Source: Pseudomonas corrugata | GTDB taxonomy: Bacteria; Pseudomonadota; Gammaproteobacteria; Pseudomonadales; Pseudomonadaceae | Length of the DNA stretch: 64,000 nucleotides | Direction: 5' to 3' | NCBI RefSeq assembly: GCF_001269905.1 | Contig: NZ_LHVK01000031.1 | Coordinates: forward strand, 1 to 64,000 | In this document: positions 47,196-55,557 of the stretch, one piece after another | Position numbering within the stretch: the stretch's first letter is position 1 | Layout: each line of letters opens with the position of its first letter | The notes under the pieces: generated by a model | Told to the model about the DNA's origin: nothing | The model's database searches: none | Seen by the model: the letters and a program-made list of their open reading frames with translations, nothing else | Position numbers and translations under genes: made by a program

Positions 47196-49745
47196 TCAAT
47201 GGCAGGCCGCGATCAGTGCTGCGCCAACGTTTTTCCAGTCCGATACGGGACTTTGGGTTTTCAGTGAGGTTGCCTGGAGCAACAGGTCTGCCGGCAATGC
47301 TGTGCTGACGCAGCACGCCTGGCAGCGCATGATCCAATCCACCGCTTCCATTGAGTTCGCCTGTGCTGGCTCCAACTGCGCCGTCAGACGACTCACGTCC
47401 TCGGTGCTCCAGTTCAGGAGGTTGGCCAGCAGGTTATTGATCTCTTTTTCCGAGTGCCGCCCATCCTGATTGGCCACTTGCAGGTAGTGCAGCAGGTTCT
47501 CTTCCGACTGCGCCTGATGACGGGCGCAATGACTGAAGCGCTCGAGCAGATACAGCGTATGGGGTGTGAGGGTTTTGGAGGTGTTCGAGGCCAGCCATGT
47601 CGGGTTCTCCATCAAGGCTTTCAGCGTGCTGCTGCCCAAGTGCAGACGCTGGCAAGCCTCGGCGGCGCGAAGTACTGTTGCCAGCACAGGGGGCATGATG
47701 CCCGGGGCGGCCTTGATGGCGGCGACGACCGCCAGCGCATCGGTGCCAGCCAGCTGCATGACGCAAGGGACGTATTCGGTGCCAAGGTCGGCAACGTCAT
47801 GCAGCAGGGTTTCAATCAGATGCTGTGGGTCGTGGTTGGCGTCCGCTTGCAGTTTCGCCAGGCGTGTTTCCAGATTCTGATTGAGCGACAAGCTCGTTTC
47901 CGGTTCATCGAACAGGCGACACCACTGCAGTACATCAAGCTCGTTTTGCCTGAGCCAGCCGACGGCCCAATCCAGTGCCATCAACACGTCGAGAATGTCC
48001 GCCCCTGCGGATTCCGAGGTTTGCAATCGTCCGGTTACCAGTGCCTTGCAGAAGTCGTCCCCTCCCAATAACCGGGCCAGCTCGGTGCATTCGAGAGGCG
48101 ACAGGCCCAGCATCCGGGCGATACGGGCCTGGCGGTAGAGAGAAGAGACTGTGGGCAAGTCGTGTTTCGGCGAGCCCAGGTATTTCTCGCTCTGTCGCAC
48201 AAGCAACAGCAGCGAATCCTGGGTTATGGGAAGTCCGAGACCAGCGCTCAGGTAGCTGAGGGTCTGCCGGTCCGTGGCGGTCATTGGGCTCAGGGGGAGC
48301 TGCCACACAGGGTTTTCAACCAGTCGGGTGCGATTGAACACTTGATCGAACAAGGGTATGCGGTCGCCGCAAGCATCAACCGGCATGTCGTGCAGCAAAG
48401 AGGCAAACTCTTCAGGAGCAATGCCATGGCGTTGATTCAGGTAGCGATAGACGCCAAGTGTGCGCAACGTGTTGGCGTTGAGCGCGTCAGTCCCTTCGGA
48501 ACGCTGGGCATTGACGATCAGCGTATCCAGTTCGGCAACGGGGATAGCGGTCCAGCGATGCAGGCGGATCATTCGCTGGATACGGTCGAAACGCTCATGG
48601 GAGTGGTGGGTGAAGACCCGCATTTCCCCTTGGGTTGCAATACTCAGGACGGAAGTCTGTTCCGGCCCGTTGATGTAGCTGGCGCCATAGCCGGTCTGCC
48701 TGGCGTCTGGGCTATTGATTGAGGACCGAGGGCTGTAGCTGCCTTGCGCCAGCAGTTGTTCCACCTGCTGCGTCGTCAGCCCGGTGCGCTCCTTGAAAAA
48801 CTCCAGCTGGCCCAGGTTCGTTATGTTTCGGGTACCGTAGCTCTTCTTCAGTGGGTCTGACTTGGAGATCGACGCAATGGGCGCGAGCAGCAGGTTCTGT
48901 TGTTCCGGACTGAGTCCGGACAGCAGTATTTGCGCGTCGAGGTGGGACGTCGTTAGGCTCCCGTAGGTTGAGTGGCCCCGTGAAAACGGCAGTTGCAGGC
49001 TGATCCGATAGTTCAGCTCGCCCAGTGCGGGCTTGCCTGCTCCCAACCCGAGCAGACACTGGTGATGGTGCAGGTTGTAGGGCAGCGAAAAGGGATAGCG
49101 CTCGCTGGCCAGCGCCTGCTGGACTGTCCTGCCCTTGCCTTCATCTTCCAGGTACGCCTCGATGTTGCTGCGCAGGGTGTCATTGATGAGGCCGAGCATC
49201 GGACGCGTAGCGAAGGCACTCTGTTGATCGAGGGTCAGCTTCTTGAGGTCTGGGCGCCGCTCCTCCAGGGTGATCCTGGCAGGGAGTGCGGGCGCCGGTA
49301 GCTGCTCCAGTTGCCTGGCAAACAGATACAGGGCCCGCAGATACGCCACGGGCGAATCGATTGCGCCGATATCGCCTTCGTTGCAGAACTGATCCCAGTT
49401 TTCTTCAAAGAGTGCCTGATAACCGGCGGACGCTGACGTCGAGTCCGAACCCAGGCTGCGTCGGACACGTCGCTGGGCATCCTTCCCGGACGAGACGCGA
49501 TGTTCCTGGTACAGGCGGCTGATTTGCCTGGCATAGCTGGCAGCGTTGTCATAGACCTGTCCGGCATCCACGTCGCAATACTTGGCGAGTTCAACGGCGA
49601 ACGGCGCCTTGCCCCTGCGCACGATGTCGAAGACCGACTTCAAGCCCATGCGCTGCATGGCGGTTCTGAAGCTGGCTTTTACGGTGTCCTCGCCGTTGGG
49701 GAAGGCGACGAGCCTGTGCAACAGCGAGTCGTTGCTTGCGTCCAT
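47196..49745 (-). CDS. TcA component, N-terminal part (TcaA/SpvA type)
   Basis: The 849-residue product has a VRP1/SpvA-like N-terminus (GLKSVFDIVRRGKAPFAVELAKY, DNAASYARQISRLYQE) and helical repeats, matching the TcaA-type first half of a TcA shell. The TcA is thus encoded by two genes, as in the Photorhabdus tca locus, instead of a single tcdA gene. The ATG at 49745 has AGGAGA ten bases upstream; a GTG at 49769 would place that site inside the frame. It is the first gene of a four-gene minus-strand Tc operon. No promoter was recognised in the 280 bases before it. Confidence 0.88.
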   Translation of the reverse strand: MDASNDSLLHRLVAFPNGEDTVKASFRTAMQRMGLKSVFDIVRRGKAPFAVELAKYCDVDAGQVYDNAASYARQISRLYQEHRVSSGKDAQRRVRRSLGSDSTSASAGYQALFEENWDQFCNEGDIGAIDSPVAYLRALYLFARQLEQLPAPALPARITLEERRPDLKKLTLDQQSAFATRPMLGLINDTLRSNIEAYLEDEGKGRTVQQALASERYPFSLPYNLHHHQCLLGLGAGKPALGELNYRISLQLPFSRGHSTYGSLTTSHLDAQILLSGLSPEQQNLLLAPIASISKSDPLKKSYGTRNITNLGQLEFFKERTGLTTQQVEQLLAQGSYSPRSSINSPDARQTGYGASYINGPEQTSVLSIATQGEMRVFTHHSHERFDRIQRMIRLHRWTAIPVAELDTLIVNAQRSEGTDALNANTLRTLGVYRYLNQRHGIAPEEFASLLHDMPVDACGDRIPLFDQVFNRTRLVENPVWQLPLSPMTATDRQTLSYLSAGLGLPITQDSLLLLVRQSEKYLGSPKHDLPTVSSLYRQARIARMLGLSPLECTELARLLGGDDFCKALVTGRLQTSESAGADILDVLMALDWAVGWLRQNELDVLQWCRLFDEPETSLSLNQNLETRLAKLQADANHDPQHLIETLLHDVADLGTEYVPCVMQLAGTDALAVVAAIKAAPGIMPPVLATVLRAAEACQRLHLGSSTLKALMENPTWLASNTSKTLTPHTLYLLERFSHCARHQAQSEENLLHYLQVANQDGRHSEKEINNLLANLLNWSTEDVSRLTAQLEPAQANSMEAVDWIMRCQACCVSTALPADLLLQATSLKTQSPVSDWKNVGAALIAACH

Positions 49746-49990
49746 GTGTGGTCCATCTCCTGTTCGCACTGAAGGTGCTTATCCAGGGGAGAACCGTACA
49801 GGAGCGTGCAGAAAAAGAGGGTAGGACTGAAAGGGAAGATATGTACGAAATGTCGATGCGTTGTGCGGGTTGGTTGACCGCAGGGACGGTCGAGAGGGGG
49901 GCGCTGGTTGCAACTCGAAATACCAGAGATTTCGAATTCTCAGGAATTGAAATTTTTAACCCCTGGAACGCTTGAGTCATGCCTCACAAG

Positions 49991-50020
49991 AACGCCCGTC
50001 TCCCACCGGAAACGGGCGTT
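49991..50020. terminator. Hairpin terminator between chemoreceptor and Tc operon
   Basis: AACGCCCGT (49991-49999) pairs with ACGGGCGTT (50012-50020). It lies just after the minus-strand chemoreceptor stop, so it likely ends that transcript. The T-run (TTTTT) is on the plus-strand side; on the minus strand only GTTCTT follows. It may work in both directions. Confidence 0.6.
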
Positions 50021-50028
50021 TTTCATGA

Positions 50029-51948
50029 TCAAACCCGGAAGTGGCTGACCATCATCTGCAACTGATTGCCCAGTCGCGCCAGTTCAACGCTGGAGGCAGC
50101 GGTTTCTTCGCTGGCGGCGGCGGTCTGTTCGGATACGTCGCGCACGTTGATGATGCTGCGGCTGATTTCCTCGGCCACGGCGCTTTGCTGTTCCGCGGCT
50201 GCGGCGATCTGCTGGTTCATCGACTGGATATTCGACACCGTGCGGGTGATGTTCTCCAGCGACACCCCAGCCTTGCGGGTCAAGGCCACGCTGCTGTCGG
50301 TGAGGCTGCGGCTGTTGTTCATCACGGCCGCCACCTGCTGGGTGCCATTTTGCAGGCCGGCCACCAGGCCTTCGATTTCCTCGGTGGATTTCTGCGTGCG
50401 TTGGGCCAGGCCCCGGACTTCGTCGGCGACGACCGCAAAACCGCGACCGGCTTCACCCGCGCGCGCCGCTTCGATCGCTGCGTTGAGGGCCAGCAGGTTG
50501 GTCTGTTCGGCCACCGCCTTGATCACATCCATGACGCTGCCGATCTTGTCACTTTCCTGTTGCAACACGGTCATGGCGTCGGTGGAACGTACCACTTCGC
50601 TGGCGAGGCGTTCGATCTGAGCGATGGCTTCGCTGACCACCTGGTCGCCGGCGCGGGCTTCGCCATCCGCTGCGGCCGCTGCATGGGAGGCTTCTTCGGC
50701 GTTGCGGGCCACTTCCTGCACGGTGGCAGTCATTTCGTGCATGGCGGTCGCGACCTGATCGGTCTCGACTTTCTGGCTGTTGACCCCGGCGCTGGTCTGC
50801 TCGGTGACGGCGGACAGTTCTTCAGCGGCGCTGGCGATCTGGGTCACGCCATCGCGGATGCCGCTGATGAGATCGCGCAACGTCACACCCATGCGAGCGA
50901 TGCCCTGCTGCAGCACGCCCAGTTCATCGCGGCGGGTGACGATGATGTTATGGGACAGATCGCCGTTGGCAATGCGTTCGACCACGGTCAGGGTTTCGCT
51001 CAGCGGCCGGGTAATCTGTCGCGTGATGACCACGGCGGCAATGATGCCCACCAGCAAGGCGAGCAACGTACTGATCAGTTGCAGCGTGCGGGCCTGGGCG
51101 CTTTCGGCGTCGCGGCGGTCGAGCTGGATCTGATACAGCTGTTCGCTCAAGTTGACGATGGTCGCGCCCTGCTCGGTCATTTCCTTGCGCGCCTGCACGG
51201 CGTCGGCAGTGGCCGACTTGAAGGCCTGCAAGGCACTGCGATATTGGGTCAGGGCGTTTTCCAGCTGGCGCAGCTCATCTTGACGAGTGCTGGCGAAGTG
51301 CAGATTCAGCGGTTTGAGCGAAGCGATGGCGGCGTCCAGTTGGCCGACGGCTTTCCGCTCCGTATCGGCATTGCTGTTGGCTGTATAGCCACGGACTTCA
51401 TAACGGGCCAGCATGAACGCCTGCTTCGCCTGGGTGATTGCCTGGAACTGTTCGAAGCGTTCATCGCTCGGGGCCATTTGCGCCACATCGGCGCCGATCA
51501 CTTCGATCAGTTTATAGGCAGTTTCAGCGTTGGCGCCCATGGCTTCGCGGGCCGTGTTGCCGGTGCGGTAGGCGTTGCGCATTTTGTTCAGGGACGCCTG
51601 ATAGGCGCTGATGGTTGCGCTCTGTTCCTTGAGTCGCTTGACGTTTTCCGGGCTCTTGAAGCTGCTCAGCAGCGCGTTCTGTTGCGCCACGAAACCATCG
51701 AGGGTGGTCTGCACATTCTGTGCGGCCGTCTCGTCGCCGTTGGTCAGCATGTATTGCAAGCGAGTGACCCGAAGTTTGGTCAGCCCGGCGTTGAGCTGGG
51801 TGATGTCACTCATCCAGTTGCTGCGGTCGATCAGCCCGCCAAGGCTGCTCCAGCCGGTCACGGCCAGGATGCAGGTCAGGAGCAGCACCAGGCCGAAGCC
51901 CAGGCCCAATTTCATATTGACACTAATGTTGCCAAACCAGCTATTCAT
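50029..51948 (-). CDS. Methyl-accepting chemotaxis protein, McpS-like (HBM sensor)
   Basis: The 639-residue chemoreceptor has TM1 at about 12-34, a long all-helical periplasmic domain (about 35-285), TM2 at about 287-310, a HAMP domain, and a signalling domain with the hairpin tip EQTNLLALNAAIEAARAGEAGRGFAVV. The length, the start NSWFGNISVN, and segments such as LIDRSNWM and SFKSPENVKRL recall P. putida McpS. That receptor's helical bimodular domain binds citric-acid-cycle intermediates, so organic-acid sensing is a reasonable inference. The ATG at 51948 has a strong GGAGGAA site; a 45-codon upstream extension is not homologous. Confidence 0.92.
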   Translation of the reverse strand: MNSWFGNISVNMKLGLGFGLVLLLTCILAVTGWSSLGGLIDRSNWMSDITQLNAGLTKLRVTRLQYMLTNGDETAAQNVQTTLDGFVAQQNALLSSFKSPENVKRLKEQSATISAYQASLNKMRNAYRTGNTAREAMGANAETAYKLIEVIGADVAQMAPSDERFEQFQAITQAKQAFMLARYEVRGYTANSNADTERKAVGQLDAAIASLKPLNLHFASTRQDELRQLENALTQYRSALQAFKSATADAVQARKEMTEQGATIVNLSEQLYQIQLDRRDAESAQARTLQLISTLLALLVGIIAAVVITRQITRPLSETLTVVERIANGDLSHNIIVTRRDELGVLQQGIARMGVTLRDLISGIRDGVTQIASAAEELSAVTEQTSAGVNSQKVETDQVATAMHEMTATVQEVARNAEEASHAAAAADGEARAGDQVVSEAIAQIERLASEVVRSTDAMTVLQQESDKIGSVMDVIKAVAEQTNLLALNAAIEAARAGEAGRGFAVVADEVRGLAQRTQKSTEEIEGLVAGLQNGTQQVAAVMNNSRSLTDSSVALTRKAGVSLENITRTVSNIQSMNQQIAAAAEQQSAVAEEISRSIINVRDVSEQTAAASEETAASSVELARLGNQLQMMVSHFRV

Positions 51949-52189
51949 CAAATTCCTCCAGGAACGTAGTGCTGCTTGATCGTCGGTTGGCTGGAAGATT
52001 GTTGTTGTTAAGCCAGCGAAATAGATAACAGGCCTGTATCGGCCGCTGGTTCGATATCTGAAAGATTTTTCCCCGGCTCCCATCTGTTCAGTGATCTTCA
52101 GGCGCGTGTGCCAAGCTTTTTTTCACATCCATTTCACTGCTTGCCTACGCCGCCGTCTCTACTGTCACGCCATTGAATGACAGGGGTGG

Positions 52190-52882
52190 ATGCCGTCGGG
52201 GCGGCTTGATGTGGAACTGAGACTGAGTTTTTTCGGCTTGAGGCGCTCGATCGAGACAAGCCGGTTTGCCCGCTACCGAAACGCCATAGTCGTACTGGCT
52301 TCCGCGCTGCTGGTGATTCCATTGACCTTCTGGTTGCTGAGCCCGTCGGCGTTGCCGGACCTGGCCCATGGCAATGTCGCCGGTGCCCGGACGTTGGCCG
52401 AAGGCTGGGCCAAGGGGGAAATGATCGTGCTGGTGCGCCATGTCGAGCGCTGCGATCACTCCAAGGCTGCGTGCCTGAATGATCCTGCTGGCATCACTGA
52501 CCGGGCCCGTGCCGTCGCGGTAGGTCTTGGCGCCCGGTTCGAGCAATTGGGCCTGGAGAACACCGACATCTACAACAGTCCGTCCATCCGCACAGCCCAG
52601 ACGGCGGGGTACATGTTCAACAAGGTGAGCGCTGGCGACGATTGGTTGATCAATTGCCGACATGATTTGTTGCGCAATGCCCTGGCCCACAAGGTGGCCG
52701 GGCACAACCTGATCCTGGTGACCCATAGCGAATGCATGCAGGCATTGGAAACCTCGCTCAAGCGACCGTCTTCGACGTTTGGCTACGGTGCGTCGCTGTT
52801 TGTTTCCACCGCCGAGCCACAAGCGCCTCGGTTGCTCGGTTTTATCGAAGCGTCTGACTGGCGCTCGGTGACGTTTAAGTAA
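52190..52882 (+). CDS. Membrane-anchored histidine-phosphatase-family protein
   Basis: The 230-residue product has one transmembrane segment (about 31-50) and then a histidine phosphatase (phosphoglycerate-mutase superfamily) domain. The catalytic RHVER (R83-R87) and the second histidine in LVTHSE are present. The topology puts the enzyme in the periplasm, as for the Ais/PmrG-like phosphatases linked to lipopolysaccharide core phosphates. It precedes a PAP2 phosphatase gene by 24 bases, so envelope phosphate removal is a plausible shared role. The start at 52190 has AGGGGTGG upstream. Substrate not determined. Confidence 0.8.
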   Translation: MPSGRLDVELRLSFFGLRRSIETSRFARYRNAIVVLASALLVIPLTFWLLSPSALPDLAHGNVAGARTLAEGWAKGEMIVLVRHVERCDHSKAACLNDPAGITDRARAVAVGLGARFEQLGLENTDIYNSPSIRTAQTAGYMFNKVSAGDDWLINCRHDLLRNALAHKVAGHNLILVTHSECMQALETSLKRPSSTFGYGASLFVSTAEPQAPRLLGFIEASDWRSVTFK

Positions 52883-52906
52883 ATTTTCCCACGATTAGGA
52901 CAGCCC

Positions 52907-53755
52907 ATGCTGACGTCTGCTCGCGCCCGTTTCTACGCGGCCAATTTCGGAATTCCCCTGCTCTGTGCCGCAGTAGTGTTTCTACTGTTCGACATGACCC
53001 GTATCGACATCGCCATCAGCGATTTCTTCTACGACCCGGTGCACCAGGTGTTTCCGTTGGAGCATGTGTACTGGTTCGAGAAAATCACCCACAAGTGGGC
53101 CAGGATCATTCCGAACTGGACCGGTGAGGCGGCCATTATCGGTACGCTGTTGTCGTTTTTCTGGCCCCTGTTCAAGCCGGAAAAACGTCCTGGGCTCCTT
53201 CGCCTGTTGGACAAGCTCAGGCTGAGCAAGCCGCTGCGTTTTGCCCACAAGCACCGTCGTGATTTCCTCTATATCGTCTTCGCATTCTCTCTCAGTACCG
53301 GGGTCATTCATTACCTCAAGGGCCACACCAGCGTGTATTGCCCGGTGGAAACCACTCAGTACGCCGGCAAGATCGAACACAAAGAGTGGTATCAGAACTT
53401 CAAACTGCTGAAAGTCGCCGGCGACGGCCGTTGCTGGCCCGGCGGTCATGCTTCCGGTGGCTTTACCATGCTGGCGCTGTACTTCGTCGCACGCCGCTAC
53501 CGCTGGCGTCACTCGAAAGCGCTGATGTACGGAGCGCTGGCCTTGGGCTTTGTCTATGGCACAACGCGAGTCCTACAGGGATGGCACTACATGTCCCACA
53601 CCTTTTGGGCCGGAATCTTCGTATGGTTGACTTGTTGGTTGATGGCGTTGGCCTTCTATGGCCGAGCGGCCCTGGAGCAGCCTGTATTGACCAAGGCTTC
53701 GTTGCAGAGTACGAAAGGCCTGCCTGAGTTGGGTGACGCTCAGTCCTGCGCCTGA
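52907..53755 (+). CDS. PAP2-family integral-membrane phosphatase
   Basis: The 282-residue membrane protein has about six hydrophobic segments and a PAP2 phosphatase active site. Motif 1 is KGHTSVYCP (K138, C145, P146; Cys replaces the usual Arg), motif 2 is PGGHASG (H181), and motif 3 is TRVLQGWHYMSH (R221, H227; H231 sits where Asp is usual). The KxxTxxxCP form is a known PAP2 variant. Candidate substrates are lipid A, phosphatidate or undecaprenyl phosphates. It follows the histidine phosphatase gene by 24 bases and is probably in an operon with it. Confidence 0.85.
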   Translation: MLTSARARFYAANFGIPLLCAAVVFLLFDMTRIDIAISDFFYDPVHQVFPLEHVYWFEKITHKWARIIPNWTGEAAIIGTLLSFFWPLFKPEKRPGLLRLLDKLRLSKPLRFAHKHRRDFLYIVFAFSLSTGVIHYLKGHTSVYCPVETTQYAGKIEHKEWYQNFKLLKVAGDGRCWPGGHASGGFTMLALYFVARRYRWRHSKALMYGALALGFVYGTTRVLQGWHYMSHTFWAGIFVWLTCWLMALAFYGRAALEQPVLTKASLQSTKGLPELGDAQSCA

Positions 53756-53771
53756 ATCCCGGACAAAAAAA

Positions 53772-53791
53772 AGCCCGCGGGAGAGCGGGCT
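53772..53791 (-). terminator. Rho-independent terminator, stronger on the minus strand
   Basis: The stem AGCCCGC / GCGGGCT (53772-53778 with 53785-53791) has an eight-base A-run on its left, so read on the minus strand it is a hairpin followed by eight Ts. On the plus strand, after the PAP2 gene, only TAAAACC follows. It could end the PAP2 transcript weakly, but the form suggests it stops a minus-strand RNA. Confidence 0.75.
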
Positions 53792-53910
53792 AAAACCTTA
53801 GTTTCTTGAATGAGCGAGGGGACTTTACCGAAGAACGGCCGTGGGCAGGGTGAAGAAAAGTTCATGCGATTTCTCGTCATGACCTTTCCCTGGTACAGAC
53901 CAGCCGAAAT

Positions 53911-55217
53911 TCCCTGTGCGAGCCTGCTCGCGATGACGGGGTGTCAGTCAACATCTCTATTGAATGTACCGGTGCCATCGCGAGCAAGCTCAGCTCCCAC
54001 AGCGATCTGTTGTGAACGAAAATCCGTGTGTCGACCTGGATCCCTTGTGGGAGCGAACCTGCTCGCGATGACGGTGTGTCAATCAACATCTCTATTGAAT
54101 GTACCGGTGCCATCGCGAGCAAGCTCAGCTCCCACAGCGATCTGTTGTGAACGAAAATCCGTGTGTCGCCCTGGATCCCTTGTGGGAGCGAGCCTGCTCG
54201 CGATGACGGTGTGTCAGTCACATCTCTGTTGAATGTACCGGCGCAATCGCGAGCAAGCTCAGCTCCCACAGCGATCTGTTGTGAACGAAAATCCGTGTGT
54301 CGCCCTGGATCCCTTGTGGGAGCGAGCCTGCTCGCGATGACGGTGTGTCAGTCAACATCTCTGTTGAATGTACCGGTGCCATCGCGAGCAAGCTCAGCTC
54401 CCACAGCGATCTGTTGTGAACGAAAATCCGTGTGTCGCCCTGGATCCCTTGTGGGAGCCGAGCTTGCTCGCGATGACGGTGTGTCAGTCACATCTCTGTT
54501 GAATGTACCGGCGCCATCGCGAGCAAGCTCAGCTCCCACAGCGATCTGTTGTGAACGAAAATCCGTGTGTCGCCCTGGATCCCTTGTGGGAGCGAGCCTG
54601 CTCGCGATAACGGTGTGTCGGTCAACATCTCTATTGAATGTACCGGTGCCATCGCGAGCAAGCTCAGCTCCCACAGCGATCTGTTGTGAACGAAAATCCG
54701 TGTGTCGCCCTGGATCCCTTGTGGGAGCGAGCCTGCTCGCGATGACGGTGTGTCAGTCACATCTCTGTTGAATGTACCGGCGCCATCGCGAGCAAGCTCA
54801 GCTCCCACAGCGATCTGTTGTGAACGAAAATCCGTGTGTCGCCCTGGATCCCTTGTGGGGGCCGAGCTTGCTCGCGATGACGGTGTGTCAGTCACATCTC
54901 TGTTGAATGTACCGGTGCCATCGCGAGCAAGCTCAGCTCCCACAGCGATCTGTTGTGAACGAAAATCCGTGTGTCGCCCTGGATCCCTTGTGGGAGCCGA
55001 GCTTGCTCGCGATGACGGGGTGTCGGTCACATCTCTGTTGGATGTACCGGCGCCATCGCGAGCAAGCTCAGCTCCCACAGCGATCTGTTGTGAACGAAAA
55101 TCCATGTGTCGCCCCTGGATCCCTTGTGGGAGCCGAGCTTGCTCGCGATGACGGGGTGTCGGTCAACATCTCTATTGAATGTACAGACGCCATCGCGAGC
55201 AAGCTTAGCTCCCACAG
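53911..55217. repeat. Tandem array of REP doublets, ~9 units of 134-135 bp
   Basis: The spacer sequence GAACGAAAATCC recurs at 54014, 54149, 54283, 54418, 54553, 54688, 54822, 54957 and 55092, a period of 134-135 bases. Each unit has a forward REP (GTGGGAGCGAGCCTGCTCGCGATGAC or a variant), a 40-base spacer containing ATCTCTRTTGAATGTACCGG, an inverted REP (CATCGCGAGCAAGCTCAGCTCCCACAG) and the GAACGAAAATCCGTGTGTCG spacer. Units differ by a few substitutions and single-base indels (TCAACATC vs TCACATC; GAGCGAGCCTG vs GAGCCGAGCTTG). The array starts with a degenerate REP at 53911. Long open frames on both strands are by-products of the periodicity. No gene was seen in 53792-55557. Confidence 0.95.
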
Positions 55218-55265
55218 GTTCGGTGATGCCTGATCGCTCTCTCTCTGGGACAGGCAGACAACTCC

Positions 55266-55291
55266 GTGGCGAGGGAGCTTGCTCCCGCTGG
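55266..55291. repeat. Single REP-like element of a second class
   Basis: GTGGCGAGGGAGCTTGCTCCCGCTGG contains the palindrome GGGAGCTTGCTCCC and belongs to the GTGGCGAGGGAGCTTGCTCC class of Pseudomonas REP, different from the GTGGGAGC class in the adjacent array. Confidence 0.75.
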
Positions 55292-55337
55292 ACTGCCCGG
55301 CAGCCCTTCTTTGGGCTCCTCTACTGTCTAGGTTTTC

Positions 55338-55368
55338 GACGCGTCTTGTGAGACACGTCTCTTTTTTT
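55338..55368 (+). terminator. Hairpin with T7 tract upstream of the two-partner secretion locus
   Basis: GACGCGTCT (55338-55346) pairs with AGACACGTC (55351-55359) with one mismatch and is followed by CTTTTTTT (55361-55368). There is no gene directly before it on the plus strand, only the REP array. It either blocks read-through into the tpsBA operon or acts as a leader attenuator. The 189 bases between it and the tpsB start show no promoter I can call with confidence. Confidence 0.65.
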
Positions 55369-55557
55369 AACAGAAAAATCCCTCCCCCTTGAACCGAAAG
55401 CGATATGCACAGTCTGGTATGCGCGTGGTTTTGCGTATCAGCAGCGTGAGCGGTTTCGAGACGGCCTGGATCGACTGGCACCTTCGAAAACAGCACTGGA
55501 GACTCGTCTTCGGTCAGCTCGCGAGCGTGCTGTCATTTCCGTATCGAGGGATCGAAC

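Noticed and set aside
53911..55217. CRISPR array
   Set aside because: The repeat unit is about 135 bp, the spacers are themselves repeated, and each unit holds inverted REPs; no cas genes are near.
53810..55233. Repetitive proteins on both strands with a recurring 45-residue period
   Set aside because: They translate the REP array, whose 135-bp period is a multiple of three; no start signals or folds are present.
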